In this document: positions 25,112-40,100 of the stretch, piece after piece
How the letters are laid out: each line of letters begins with the position of its first letter
Numbering within the stretch: position 1 is the stretch's first letter
Origin: Gambelia wislizenii
Taxonomy: Eukaryota; Chordata; Lepidosauria; Squamata; Crotaphytidae
Direction of reading: 5' to 3'
Assembly (NCBI GenBank): GCA_030847615.1
Contig: JAUMIR010000005.1
Span: forward strand, 213,140,645-213,204,644
DNA length: 64,000 nt
Notes under the pieces: generated by a model
The model's input: the letters and a program-made list of their open reading frames with translations, nothing else
What the model was told of the DNA's origin: nothing
Database searches by the model: none
Program-made: the position numbers and the translations under genes

Positions 25112-28100
25112 ATATATATGAAGGTTCACCTGTGTACACACAAAGAATTTTCACAAGTCAAATAGAAAAAGAGCACCCTCTTGCTCTACTGCATTCTGCC
25201 CTGGCAGGGAATGTACATGAATTCCTGTCTGTCAGCCTTGTTCTTAATTTCAGTATTTCTGTCTTTCAGCCTAGAGCCTTAAAAATAACTCTAGCCTAAA
25301 ACAGAATACGCTCTGAGCTTTAACACCCAGTCCAAACTGCTTAATTGTAGCTCAGTTTCCTTTTATCCATTTTTAAAAAAGGCTGTAGGAGTTTAAAGTT
25401 TCTGTGTAAATAGCTTATTTGGCTGGTTTGTAAAAGGGAATATTAATAACACTAGTTTAATGCTGTTTCTGTAAAGAATTTCAGAAATGCTTAACCTTCA
25501 ACTTTCAAATTAACTTACATATGGACAAAGTGAAATACTTACAATGTGTAAGAGCTTTAGCACATCTACAAACCTGTATTTAAAAAAGAAAAAAACAACA
25601 CATTATCTCATATGCAAAGGAAATGCATCCACACATACTTACAGAAAATTATTTCATTCCACATCAGATACTTACACTTTTTCTGAGTTCATGATTTCTT
25701 TAGCAATATGGTAAACCTTTGTTTTCTTCCCAGCTGCTTTAATCTGCAAATAAAATGAAACTTTACAGAAGGCAAACACATATGGAGGGAAAAGGAGTTA
25801 TAAAAAATAACCTTGGATCCTATTTTCTTATGCATAAACTTTCTGCTATAATATACAGTAATGGTACATTGCTATATAGTCTGAAGAAAATGTTGGGACA
25901 CTAAGCATATTCACACTTAGAATAGATATAAGCGGGGTTCCATTAACTTCTGGTGTTCAGTAACATTGACTTTATTTTTATCTGCTCAAGAAACCATCAG
26001 ATCCTGCCCTAAAAATGACACTTGTTGAAAGAAAAGGAGTCAGTACAGTCTGACCTCTGTATGCACGGGTTCTACATCCATGGATTCAATCAATCATGGC
26101 TTGAAAATATTATGGGGGGAGGGGTTTTCAGAAAGCAAATCTTGCTGTTCGCCATTTTATATAAGGTGCACTATTTTACTATGCAATTGTATATAATGAG
26201 ACTTGAGCATCCATAGATTTTGGTATCCACAGGAGGTGGGGTTCCTGGATCCAAGCCCCAACAGATACTGAGTGCCCACCATATGATGTTTTATCTTGAG
26301 TTCATCCAATCTTTGGGTTATCCAGTAGCAAGTGGAGCTAAATAATACTTTCACAGAGTTTTACAAGGCATTATGGGATAAAATTAATTTCTTGCACATT
26401 TTAAAAACCATATAAGAGGAACTGGTCAGTTAAAATTGCACTCTTTATATCAGGAGAAATGTTTTCTGTATACAGTAGTGGTACACTAGCAGCCTATTCA
26501 TTTGGGAACCAGGTCATCTGAAACTTTGCCTGCATTTATATGTATCTGCCTGAACACATCTATCTACCTGAGCACAGCTTTGCATGAAAAGCCCTGCTGT
26601 CTGGTCTACTAGTGAAAAAGATCAGGTCAGTGAGTGCTAACAATATGACCTTTCTAGTGGTGGCCCTTAACTTCCTTTAGGAATTTTTTTAGCATCATGT
26701 TACATTAGCCAAGAGACTGACACACAGACACTAAGCCAAAATAGCCAGCTGTCTATACATGATTTTCCCCCTTGCAGCTGCAGACTTTTTTTTGCCACTG
26801 GCAAGGAAGATGACAATTGTTTGGAAATTTGGTCCACATCTGCTAGATTCATTGTACGAAAAGCTAAGTAAAGTAAGAAAAAGCAACTATGCTTACTTAT
26901 TAGTCCTAGTTCTATATCTGCTAATAATATGTGAAACGTGAGAAACTTTGCAAATAGAGTTTGAACTGTCCAATTTTACTTCTCAAGGTTGTTCCTTGAA
27001 TGTTATTAGATAAAGATGTATCGCTATACCTCAACAAGTTTTGGCAACAAGAAATTTAATTGCTAGTTATTAGCAAAAATGGGTGTGTACAGAAGACACT
27101 GAAGACATATGGCCAGGGGAAAGTGGCAGGAGTGGGTCCAAAGTAGTATAGTCAGGGGGAAAAAGACACAGCATGCATCTCACCAATAAATGCTTTCGCC
27201 CAGTTAACACTACGATGATTTTAGAGCTGATAGTTTTATTAATTGTTTTAACTTCAACTATTGTTTTACTTGTCTCAATTTTTACTGAATTTTTCTTATG
27301 GAGTGTTACCCAGTGAATATGTCGAATGATGGCATACAATTGGATTAAATAAGAAAAACTGATATGCCAAAGGAAGAATATATATCTACCTGCTTGTTTT
27401 CTTGTGTATCAAGCTCCCCTTTGCTGGAGTCTGAATTGGTATCGGCATCTTCATCAGAACTGTTTACATCTCTCAGCATCAATTCATCATCTGAATGTAC
27501 ATCTTCCAGTACCAAAACAGAACCATCAAGTTCTTCTGCTGAGGACCTATGAAATGAAAACATTTGAATTATTTTTTGGTACCATTTTTGTTTAAAGCAT
27601 GAATGATGAAAGTAGCCTAATATACTACTGTCAGCATTTCCTAATTCTGTAACATAATCCAAAGAGTAAAAGAATTTTATGAAGGATCACAAACATGGTT
27701 GAATCCCATGGCTACATAAGTGTCACTATAAATTATATACAATTAGACAGAAATCTCAGCTACAGATGCCAAATTTTATCTTCATCGCTGTTCAGAAAAA
27801 GATTCTTTCATATGGTTGACCTCATTTTTGGTCACATAGCAATGAAAGTAACTCCTCTTTTTGTTTAATATTTTATAGCTTCAAGGACAGAGTTTCACAA
27901 GGAAAAGGATATGTGTTCTAGAAGATTAAAATAACTTCCGAAGGCCTAACCAATTTGAATACATAGAATCATAGAGATGGAAGGGGCCCATGGGCCAATC
28001 AGGTCCCACCCCCTGCTCAATGCAGGATATCCAGCTAAAGTATCCCCAGCAAGTAGCTGTCCAGCCTCTTTTTGAAGACATTCAGAGGAGGCCCCAGCAC

Positions 28101-31100
28101 CACTGTAGGAAATTGGTTCCATTGGCAAACCGTTCTTTGTCAAGAAGTACCTTCTAATGTTCAATCAAAACCTAATCTCCTGTAACTTAAAACCATTAGA
28201 CCCAGTTCTACCCTCTGAGGAGCAGAGAACAAGCTTGCACTATGAGGCTCGCTTGACACCACTTGCATGTGTGTGTGCGCGTGTGTGTGCGTGTTGTGTT
28301 AATTTAGCTTTTGATTGCATTCAAAAGTGATACATAGTATGTTATTTATGTGTTTAAATGGCCAAAATGCATTAGCAAGCTTAAAAAAAAAACAGGGTTC
28401 CACTTTTCAACAGAATCCACTTTCTGATAGCCCTCCAGTCCCTAACCCGTCAGATAAGCAGGGGCTTCCCGTATTATCTGTTTACTTTAACTATTAGCTA
28501 AAAGAGAGTTGGAATCAGATTAATTGTGCAAACCTAAAAAGCTTGATAATAGTCCTTTCTGACAGCTGTCACAATAATTACAAAAACAATGTTCAGGGAC
28601 ACCCACTGTTAGGACCCAAGATTCTGTCACTGTTTATTAGATACACCTACTTTACAACAGCATTTGAGACACAGGACACACTGACCTTGTGAATAGATTT
28701 CCCATAACTCCATCATATAATTCATTTTTTAAAAATGTTGCTCAGAGGAAGTTGATCCAGTATTTTGGAGCAGGACAGCACAGTCTCAAGCAAGCTAACT
28801 TTAATTCAAAATGAATGGGGTATAAATAATTTACATGCTGCATCTCTGAAAAAGAATGGAAGGGTGTGAACCTGTTTAACCATACCAACAGCTTCAGGAG
28901 AAACTGCTTTGGTAGTCTTCTGTAGCTTAGAGCTACTCTGCTGGACATGAACTATGAAAAAAAAAAACCCCAAAATTATAATCCCAGAGTGAGGCCTTTT
29001 AGAATCTAATGAGTCAACACGTATCCTCAGGCTCAAAGATACTTGAATCTAGCACACTTCAGGCAAATGGCAACAACATCCTGGTTATAATCATTAGGCT
29101 TGTCATGTCTCATATACCTTGTAGCAGGATAAAACTCAGTGTGACAGCATACTTAGTCTCATATTTTAGAAAGTCCAGCGTCAACTGACTTTGTTCAAAT
29201 GAAAGATTCCAAATGAACTTCTGGTTGAACTTCATCATGGCTCTTAAGGCCCAATAGGGAAGAAAATGCAAAAAGAAGCTACCCTATCAAACCTCAATCA
29301 GCTAATACAGGGCCTTGACAAAATTGAAGGACAGGCAAAAACTCCATGTCTCATTCTGATCCCCAAGAAAGGCAGTCTACAGTTATGTGAAGTTGAGGGG
29401 TCTAAAACCTTGGTCCCAAGAGAAAGATTTATGGGAAACTGGATAAAGAGGGGAAGATGTGGAAGGGACCAAACTCTATCAAGGCATTTAGGGGTTCCCT
29501 GAAGGAGGAGCTAGTCCAGTAGGCAGACTGATTTATTTATTGTTGTTTATTTATTTATTGTTTTATACCCTGATCTTCTCAACCATGTTCTCTTATTTAG
29601 TAACCGATGATGATGATGATGGAACATTTGTAGCATAGAACTAGGACCATAGCAAGTCAAAACTTAATAAAGGATAATGAATGATTAAAATTATATAGTA
29701 ACATATACGCATATTACTTATGAAGCATGAAGTATTACTAACATGGGAAAAATACCTTTAACACATTATTGCTAACAAGAGAGAAAATATCTTTAAGATT
29801 CAGGTCTCCCTGACAATTTGACAAAATGGGTTTGACATACTTTTTCCTGCATTTGGCAGCTTTTAATAACTCAGTATACTGTATGTTCTTTAAACATTTG
29901 TCAGTATTCTGGGGGTGTTTATTTATTTTCAGTTCTTTTGTTAACAGCATATTCCAATTTTACATCCACTGTTTCCATATATTTTTTTTACCAAATGAAC
30001 CAAAAATATCCTGTGCTACTCTCATTTAAAATATTCAACTCCCACATTTTCATGTTAAAGATTACCACATATTGAGCTTTTTTTGGAAGCATAACTTCTG
30101 CATTACCAGTCATGTGAAACCAGTCACCACCAAGTCACTGCACTATTCTTTGAGTAAGAATACCCACCCACAGCATGTGAGCTGGCTGTCTCACCTATAT
30201 ACACAGTGACAGAGACAGCTCTGGTTTCCTAAATTTAAAAACCTGAACTTATCTGAAAATGTTGTAGTTCAGACTAGAAGACTGTCATACTAGATTCTGT
30301 TGCACTGTTAACATAAAGTCCAGGGCAGGTAAGAACACTGGAAACTGCCAGAAAGAAAAATACATATATTTTTACTAAAGTATTTCCAAACACTGCTTTC
30401 AAAGTGAATGTGCAGCATGTTGTTTCTTCTGCTAAATTCAAAAGGTGAATGAGCAGGTGGTTACTTTAAATTAACAATGGACATTCTGGAGGTCTGGTTA
30501 CAGCTGCAAAGGAAAGCAAAAGTCTAATATGTGCATGAATATATTCCTGATTTAAGGAGCAGGGAGAGAATAAAAATGACCAAAAAAATTTATTTTCCAA
30601 GTCCAATAGGCTTCAGTGGGCTAGCCTGCACATGTTAGCATGTCTAATATTTAATAGTATCAATAGCGGCACATAGGGACTATGTATAAACCTTACTTCA
30701 GATTTAGGAAGTTGCTCCTATATGATTTACAAAGCAGCAGCAACTGACTAATTTAACAACCACAGGTAAACAGTTAGGTCCTACGCATGTTTATTTAATG
30801 TAACTGAATACTCTCTCAGGAGTGCCACAAACATATCGTTTACATCCCTGAGAGATGCAAACAACTCAAGTGAAGCACTGGTCTTATCCATGCATGTCCC
30901 TTGCCCTTGGGTACCCTTCTTTATGCTCTGCTGTTTAAAGCATTAAGAGATTTATTCTCCTTATGTGCAAGAAACAAGAAGAGTAGATATAGAATTTGAT
31001 CACTTCTTGCCAGTTACATATTCCCAAAGATGTTCACAGTGTACTGTTTGACTAAACACTTGAATAAGCTCCTTAGCGAGTAAGTAGCTCTCAATTTCAA

Positions 31101-34100
31101 CATTCAACACAATAAAAATACAGTAATATTAGGATAAACTTTCTACATAGTTGCAATACATTTCCCAGTAACCCAATTTGGCTAAGTGCAAGAATTCAGT
31201 AGCTGTTTCTATAAGAAAGTTTTAACAATGTAGGGAGATCTGTAGAAGCACTTTTAGTTATTATATTAGCAATTAGCACGTCTTCATTTCACAGGTTTTC
31301 TTGGCAATATATACTACAGTACACTGTTTCATAAATCAAATGTTTTATAGCTTCCCTTTCCCCTTATTTAACAGTATAAAAACTGAGATGGCCTGATAAA
31401 TTATCTTCATAAGTCTTGGTTCTCAGAAGTTGACATTTTTCCCCCTTGTTCAACATACATTTTTCAATATTCTGTCTTTAGAGTTTGTACTAAATATTGT
31501 GGATCAACAATATGCAAAGTTGAGCATATAACATGAATGCTTCTTAATTTTAAAATATGATTGCCAAAAATAAATATTTAATTTATTGAATTTTGCCTAT
31601 ATCTAAGTTCTCATGCAAAAAACATTTTCAAACATACATATCCAAGTTGTGGGTGAAAGATTCCTAACCATCTATTACAAGGCAGTCTGAAACAAAGTAT
31701 CTTAAATAACACACACACACACACACACACACAAAGCTCCCCAAACATACCATATGCAAAGGCTTGTATACTTTTTCCCAGGCACTGTGCAGCATACGAT
31801 CAGAACTCTTAACAGGTGAAAGAAAACATTCCTTGATAACACTTAAGCCTTGTTCAGGAGTTCAAATTCCATTTTATAACAACATGTAAAATTAGGCTGA
31901 CAACCTGCATGAGAAGAGTTATTTTCCATTTCAGATATCTACCTTCAGCATGACAGGGATAACTAAGAATGGGAGAGGGGGGAAGAGCTAGTATGCTTGT
32001 GCATGTCCTCTCTCCTTGTGTATTGTTATAAAAAGTAAAATGTGAACGTATGAGTAGGACTTATGTCTACATTTATCCCATAGGATTATTTTCTACCTCC
32101 AGCACCCAGAAATCACCAAAAATATTTTTATATTGAGAGAAGCCCAAGCATTGAACACCTACAAGGTCATAATTATTACTAAAAGGAAAATCACATTCAC
32201 TTAGTACAAATGAAGACATCCTCAAATTATTAAGGCAGCTCAATAAAGGTAACAAACCTTTTGCTAAATATCAAATAACAAAGACTCACTGTTGCTTCTT
32301 TATGACATGCGTAATTCAAGAAATATAACTGGGATTTTGACGGTAGTACAGCTACGGTAATTTAAATCCATCCATTTATCACTTTATTTATATCCCACCT
32401 TTCTCCCATACTGGGACTCAAGGCAGCTGTAAAGGGTTACCTGGAAGGAAAGTGTTGTTTTTGAGGCATCATGGAGGTAGAACTCCCTGAGGCACACAAA
32501 GCCTGCAGCCAGATCACCACCACTGTAGTAAAGGATTGAAGTGACATGTCACTACAGTATCTTCTATGGCATTCCTGCATCAACTGTCATTGCATTTCCA
32601 AATCTCACAGTACAGCTACTTGGGCTATTGAAATAGTTGGAACTATAGTAGTTAACCTTCTTGAAAGGTTTCTTGAAAAATAACTAGGCTTTTCCTAGTT
32701 CAGGGGTAGGGACACAATGGCCCCTGGACTGCATGTGGTCCCTGGCCTTCACTTTTGTGGCCTTCAAAGCCTCCCAAACTTCCTCTAATTAAAATAATAC
32801 AGTCGTCCCTTCACATTCGTGGGGGTTAGGGGCGGAAGACCCCCGCGAATGTGAAAAAACTGCGAATAATAATAGTCCTCCCCTCACCCGCCTGCAACAA
32901 CCCACCCAGTCGCCACTCCCACCTGTCCTTTCCAAAGCGGCGACGGGGACTTCAGGAGCCGCCGTCGCCACTCCTCCCCTCCCCTTCCCCTTTCCAAAGC
33001 GGCGACGGGGACTTCAGGAGCCCCCATTGCCACTCGCTCCCCTCGCTGCCTTGGGGAAGGGACGGGGATGGAGAGCAGGAGGAAGGGAGGCTTTCCACCC
33101 CCCTTACCAAGACAGTGATGGGCTTCGTGAGAAACCCTTCGCTGCCTTGGGAAGGGACAGGGTGGAGGGGGGGGCAGGCGGCTTTCCGCGAATAATCAAA
33201 ACCGCGAATCTGAAAGTCGCAAATGTGGAGGGGCAACTGTATATATCAGCACAATTTTCAGGCAATTTTTGCCCCTGAACCATGCAGAAAGTCCCCTCAA
33301 ACATGTAAAAACACACAAATATACCTCACTCCATTTCCATAAGCAGTGGTTCTTAACCTGTGGTCCGTGGACCCCCAGGGGGTCACAATGTCTTCGTAGG
33401 GGGTCCACGAAGGCTTGAAGGCTCAGCCCACTCTTCCCTGCAGTGGAGCAGCAACATGACAGGAGCCAAGGCAGAGGCTGGCTGGCTGGGCCTGTGCTTT
33501 GCCATTCAATCCACTCCAGGATTTGCACGAAGAAGCAGGACAAAAGCCTTCCCTCTCCCTCCTGTGCCTCTGAGGGAAGGTTTAATGGATGGTGTATTTG
33601 CGTCGTTGTTGTTACGTATTAATACTATTAGAGTATTAAATCCTGAGTTAAGTTTTGGGGATCCGCAGCAACAAAACATATTTAAAGGGGGTCCATGGTA
33701 AAGAAAAGGTTAAGAACCACTGGCCAAAGTATTCCAGAACCCTGTGCTACCCCCAAATACCTCCATCTTCCTCTGCAGCCTCTTTGAAAATGGAGACAAG
33801 AAGTGACATGACATTTTGAAAGGAACTTCAAAGGAGAAATGTGGTATTTGGGCTTGCTCTGGGAGGGTCCGGACCACAGCTGAGGCTGGGGTGAGTGGGA
33901 AGTTGGGCCCTTGCCCCAATGCATTTTTGCCCACCTCTGACCTAGTTAGTTATGGACCAGTCAGTCCCTTCCCCAGCAAAAATTCCCTATCATTTTAATA
34001 TCCTCTCCACACATGCCTTCTTTTAAAAAATAGTGAGAAAGAGAAAGGAAGAAACAAAGCAAAAAGCAAAGACGATGAATGACAAGAGACCAGTGCTATA

Positions 34101-37100
34101 GATCAGTATAAAAGATATGCCCAGTTGTAGACGGGGTGAGCAAAGTATCACCTTCAGGACCCCTATTTACAGCCCCAGAAGCCTCCCAAAGCCACCAAAC
34201 CCATTAAAAAAAACAGCCAATTTTCAGCTGCTTACACCCCTTGCAGTTGCTAACCCCTGAGTTACAGAGTATGAGGCAGTTGTTTCTGGACCAAAGCTAC
34301 ACTGGAGAGGATTCAACACACAGAGGCACATATTAGGTTTGTTTAGACATGCATTCTCTGGCTTGCAAAGTTTAGTTCAGCAGCTAGGAACAAGCATGGG
34401 AAACAGGCATTCCTACTCTGCCTTCTTTTTTTAGCACATCAATCATAACTAGTGCAAAACTATATATCCAGAAAAGGGCATTCCATTGGTGGAAGCACAG
34501 GATCCAGTTCTTAGGTGGCACATATGGCTGAAGGGAAGAGGGGAAGGAAGTTCTGCTGAGGCCGTTAGCACAATGTTACATTTAGCTTTGTGATCATAAA
34601 CACTGTTCAATCTATTTTGCATTCTACCAAAACCCATTATTCTGGAAAAACCAGTCCCCTCAATTGCTTGTATGATGTATGATGACACTTTCCGGTCAGA
34701 ATTAAAGGACCTATATTTTATGCTACTCTGTTTTCTGATCAACCTATGGATGCTGGGATAGTCAGAAATATAATGTGCGAATGGTATAAAGAATGCTAGA
34801 TTTTCTTTCAGTAACACAAGATGTCATATCAAAAAATGTAATGAAAGGAAGGAGTAGAAACGACGTGTTATGCTTTCTTTCCTCTACACATAACTAATTT
34901 TCTATTAGATAAACATAAAAGCCAGCTGTCTAGAGTTATACATATGTGGAAGTGAATCTGGGAATAACTCATGTGCAAACCTGTCTAAATCATTCTCATG
35001 CTATTAATATTAGTCAGTGGAAGAGACAATAGCAACAAGGGAAATGAGTCTTAACAGGGCTTTTATCAACTTTTGGTAACATTGTTGTTGTTGTTGTTGT
35101 GTGCCTTCAAGATGTTTCTGACTTATGGCAACCCTAAAGCAAACTTATCATGGGGTTTTCAGGGCAAGACTTGTTCAGAGGGTGTTTGCCTTCCTCTGAG
35201 GCGGAGAGAATATGATTTGCCCAAGGTCACCCAATGGGTTTCCCTGGCTGAGCTGGGATTCAAACCCTGGTCTCCAGGGTCACAGTCCAATGCTCAAACC
35301 ACTACACCATACTGGCTCTCTCATTCAACATTAGTGTTGCTGATGCTGCACCATCCTTGCCTTGATGTTTACCTTCACTGACACCCATCCTCTTAGTGAA
35401 GAATATGTCTTAACTCATGTCCTGATCTCTTCCCTGGGAACCTAATCCTGAAAACTGAGCTACACAGTGATGAAAGATTCTGTCTAATTAAACTTCTTGA
35501 CCTTAGGCCTTAATTTTCTAGAGATTTCCTTTTGACAAATTTCTCACCATGACACAAAGCTGCTGGTTTATATCACTTAAGTATGTAAGGAAGGAACTGC
35601 ATAACTAAATTCTGTCTCCCCAATACAGAGAAACTTCGCATACCAGAGAGAAGTAAGCTACTTTGTGTTTGCAGGAAATGAGTTTCACTTTTAACACAGC
35701 AAAGAATTCAATCATGCAATGTGAAGTTCCAAAGGCTTTCACAGCTGGCATCCATAGATTTCCCTTGGGTTTTCATGCAGCCTCACCCCTGCCCCAGCTC
35801 TGAAATTGTACAGTATAGGGACAATATTAGCATTTGGTATACTGTTCATCCAGAAATCTTCCAATTTGTACCAGTTCTATAGCCATAAATTGAGGGCATC
35901 TCTTCCTGCTACAGGAAAATATCTAGGTGTTTATACCACTTCAGTATACTAGTAGTACTGAAGTCAATAGAGTTTACTTTCATATGGAGCCTAAAAATAC
36001 ATGTGAAGTATGATGCACATTGAGGATACTATGTAAATAAATGATAATGAATTGATGATGATGATTTTAGAATACATATATTCTTAATGCTGACTTCTCA
36101 CTGGTCTCTACTCCTGTGGGGAAATCACTTCCATATCTAAGATAGGTATGAAATCTTTCAATACAAAGGAGGCCAAAGTGTGGCCTGCAGGCAGCATGCA
36201 ATCCTTGGGTCACACCCAAGACCTCTCCAGCCCCCAGCTCCACCAAAAATGTTCTTTTTAATTTGGGGATTTTCAGGCAATTTTTTGTCCCCAAATGTGC
36301 AAAAACTGCCTAGAAATACAGTGTTCTTCTTTCCCTAACCCTGCAACCCCCCAAAACCTTCCCAAAACACCAAAAAGGGGGGGGGGGAATGGCCAAAATG
36401 GCAACCGGACGAGATACCATGTCACTTCTGGAAACTTGCTGGTGCAGCCCACTGGACAGGCCCAGGAAGGTAAAATGGCCCTTGCCCCTTGTGTAGTTGC
36501 CTACCCCCATCTTAATAGAATCTGATTTTATATACAAGCTATCATTTAAAGCAGTGCTTCAAGATTTACACAAAATTTCACTGCAAGAAAAAAAAATGTG
36601 TAATATAAATTTGTATTTCCTGTCCAACTGATGCTAAAAATAATATATAGCAAAAAACTGTTGTCCAGCGTAAAAACAAAACTTTCTTTCATTTGGCTTT
36701 GTATTACTTTCTTCTCTAATGTATGATGCTCTTCTATAATCATGTGATAGTATATTGAAAAAGGATTTAGCTATTTCCAGAACTTCTGTTCTCATTTGGA
36801 TGTACTAGTATATTCCACACGGAAGTATTGTACTTCATAGATTCTGTGTAGCCTTCCCATATTATATTACTGGCCAGTGTGAATTGGATATGTCAGGGCA
36901 TACTTGGAAGGAATGCATCAGTCATTATCATTTTCACATGTCTTTACCATGAGGTCATTCATCTTCTAATTTAAAGCATTTTTTAAAAAAATGTTGTGTT
37001 CATAGAAATCACTTATTTCCTTCTTTAAAAAGCTTTTCCAAAATTTGTGATACTTTAGCTACAGTGTGGCTAGATCCATAAATTGATTTTTCAATTGGGG

Positions 37101-40100
37101 GGGGGATTTTATGTTTCACTTCTTGAGAAATGTGTAAACTGTGGGGGGAGAGAATCCCAGCAGGAATACCCCAAGATCTTCTGGTGCTGGGAGTACAGCT
37201 CCCAACACTCCCAACCACAGTAGCCGTTGCTGGCAAGGGATGAAGGAAATTGTAACCCAACACACATCAGGGGAAGCAAAAAGTTTGGGGAAGCTGACAC
37301 AGTTTTTCAGGCAAATCTCAGCCTACTGAATGCCAGTCTAAAAATGTTCAGCAGAATATAAAAGAAATATTAAGGAAGCAGAATATAAAAGAAATATCAA
37401 GAAAGCATTTAACTGCAGATTTCTGGAACTTTAGGGACTCAGAAATATCTGAACAACCAGTTGTCTTAATTTTCTTACTAACCTTGTACGGGCAGCGACA
37501 TAAGTAGATATCATCCATATATTTCAGTTCTTCAAAGTCTGAAGTGAGAATGTAACTGGTTCTTCTCTCCTCATTCATTCAATAAGAATTTATTCTAGCT
37601 TTTTCCTTTTTATGGCATCTCTACCATATGCATGTGCACATACATACACAGGCTAATCCTAGGGGGGGGGGGACTGAAGATAAAGTCCCTTAGGTCCACT
37701 CCAATGCATTAAAATGAAGATCACAGTAAGATCATAGATGAGCTCTTGGGTGCAATATACTACACATACAGTTCTTAGGATCTTACCTGCTAAACTCTGA
37801 ACAGTTCCTTGTGGGCTCATACAGGTCTTCTGCTTGGTATAAATTAGCATCCAGCTTATCAGCAGTGTTAGGATTTTGCCATTTAAAACATGGATTTTTA
37901 CCAATGGATTCAAAAGGAAAATTCTCATACTCTGGGATTTCTTCATAATGGCTCACATTTTCATATTCTGGTATGAAGTCATGAGCAAGAGAATTCAAAT
38001 GTCCTTGGGAGGAGATGGCCTGTTCATCTAATGACTTTGATCGCTGACTGCTTGTTGTATCATTCTTACTCCTGGACTTTTGCTTTCCCTTTTGTGAAGA
38101 TAGGCTACTCATTTCTGCAGAATGTGCTTTTGGGGGTTTAGTTTTTTTCCCATTTGTCATGTTAGTCACATTCTGATTTTTTCCAGGTTCTTCTTGGCTA
38201 GAAAAAGCAATAATGGGATTATCTGTAGGTTGGCTACCCTTGGTCAAAAATTTCTGGAAGTCGGTTTTCATTATGGATATAGAAAGCTTCATGTTTAGGA
38301 ATTTTTTAAATGAGTTTTTCTTTTGAGGCTCTTTGGGGGGTTTATGTATTCTGTCCATATCTACAGAAGACAAGGATTTGGCTCGAGGCTTTGTCACAGC
38401 ACTTATAAGTTCAGAGTTTTTTGCATTCTTAGTGTTTTTAAAGGCTTCTGGATTGCTTGGAAATGGAAGAATAGGATGAGGTAATTTCCAAACAGGTTTC
38501 TCCAAAGATGACTTTGATGTATCACAGGATAGCAATGACCTTTGTTCTTTGGCTGACAGATGTCTTATATGAGATCCTTCCAGAGGAGTCTCTGAATGTC
38601 CTTCCTCATACGCACTTCTTTCTAGCAGTTCCTCAGACGCAGCTTTTTTCAGCAGCCCAGCTGCAGGGATGCTGTGCCTTTGAGGTTTTTTAGGAATGAT
38701 TCTTGGTGAACTTTCACCTTTTAAGTGAGCATCTTTATCTTCCTTCTTTTGTGCAGAATCATCAAGGCTCTCAAAAGCAGACAAATCCTGATTACATGAT
38801 AATTTTAATTGCTTAGGCAAGCTCATAGAAAGATTACTACACCTCATAAAGTCAGAATTTTTGTCATTGGCATCCAACATACTGATATCTTCCATGATAT
38901 TGTCAGAAAAATTTGTTGAGTAAAGGTCCAAAGAATGCTCAACATTTTCTACCGGATGAGAACTTTCACATAGAATCTTGGGTGAGAATTTTTGAGGGAT
39001 AAGCTCTTTGGAACAACCTGATTCAGTTGCTGGTGGCATTTTTCCAACAACGCTTGGAGCAATTTCAGATTTATTGCCTGCACATATAGGTTCTTGATTG
39101 TTATACGAAACACTTTGAACAAGAACACTTACTTTTGCTGTTTTTTTAACAGCACATTCAGAAAGTTCAGAAGAACCATACTCTGAAGTTACAGTTTCTT
39201 TTATTTTCTCTCCTGGGATATCTATGCCATCTTGGCGGACCAGACATGGAGCACGTAGCTTTCTTGGTTTTGGAACTGGGAGAGATTTAGCTGATGGAAC
39301 AGAGTTTATTCCAAATGAAGCCAGCAATTCATTGCTCTCTTTGGAGTAGTTACTTTTTTGCAAATCACCAGTATGCAAAGTTGGTGGGCCAAGCAAGGAG
39401 AGGCATCCGCTGATGTTTTCACTCAAAGGCAGCAATTTTGGCATTTCAGGCTCAACATTACCTAACTTTATATTGTGTTCTGAACTAGACGATGATGGGG
39501 CAAGGTCTGTAAATTCTATTTTAACATCATTGTTGTAAGAATCAACAATACCCTTTTCAAGCTTACACAATGGCTTCTGCCTCAAATGGCTGCAGTTAGG
39601 GAAAACACTTTGAGTTAACACATCTTTGAGTTTCTCCTCTAGTAAATTAGCCTTCAAGACTACCCTATTTTTATTTATATTTTTTTCATTATGACTATCA
39701 AGTATTGTCCTAGGTTTCAAAGATGATGGTTGTTCTCCGATATCAATGTTCTCTAGGTTTTCCAACTGTTCAAAAATGGTTGGATTTTTGCACAAATTTC
39801 CTCCGTTCCCCAATTTATGAATGCATTCAAAATTGCATGAACACACTGATATAATATAAGTAGTACTGTCCCTCGGGGCTCCATTTTTGTAATTCAAATG
39901 AACCAAGTACTCAGAAGAGTCTTTTTTGTGTTCTTCTAAACTCTTAGAATTTTTTCTTAAAGATGGTGGCACAGCTTTAGCTTCAGGAACAGATGAGCAT
40001 TTCAAAACCTTTGGTTTGGGTGCTATTGCTGGCTTTGCTTTCTTTGTGGCTTGTAACACATCTGTAAGAACAACATCTGGTTTAGGTGCCACAGGAGGTG

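Larger units (their letters stand above)
18015..25542 (-). other. FGD6 intron 5 (7.5 kb)
   Basis: Listed repeats apart, 18020-18690, 18920-19870, 21380-22360, 22610-23290 and 23600-24080 hold no gene that I can support. A (TC)n tract lies at 21699-21732. Open frames in 19.6-20.4 kb belong to a transposon. Confidence 0.75.
32701..33939. mobile_element. hAT-type MITE hosting two younger insertions
   Basis: CAGGGGTAGGGACACAATGG at the left and GCCCACCTCTG at the right are inverted ends, flanked by 8-bp duplications TCCTAGTT and ACCTAGTT (7 of 8 match). Removing the Tigger-like (32800-33239) and second hAT (33344-33722) insertions leaves about 420 bp. No transposase remains. Confidence 0.7.
27547..37786 (-). 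other. FGD6 intron 2 (10.2 kb)
   Basis: Apart from the CR1 piece (27961-28212), LINE tails, nested hAT (32701-33939), hAT-like piece (36160-36510) and SINE (35083-35319), the stretches 28220-29520, 29590-32360, 34000-35080 and 36520-37780 show no gene. Small G-run and (AC)n tracts occur (31709-31733). The candidate cassette exon at 37483-37555 is the only possible coding sequence. Confidence 0.75.

Noticed and set aside
27364..27595. Ser-rich plus-strand open frames over FGD6 exon 3
   Set aside because: They arise from the reverse complement of the acidic codons (GAT/GAA) in exon 3.
33360..33701. 113-codon plus-strand frame (and 33196-33543 minus)
   Set aside because: Both lie in hAT/Tigger sequence whose other copies do not keep the frame.
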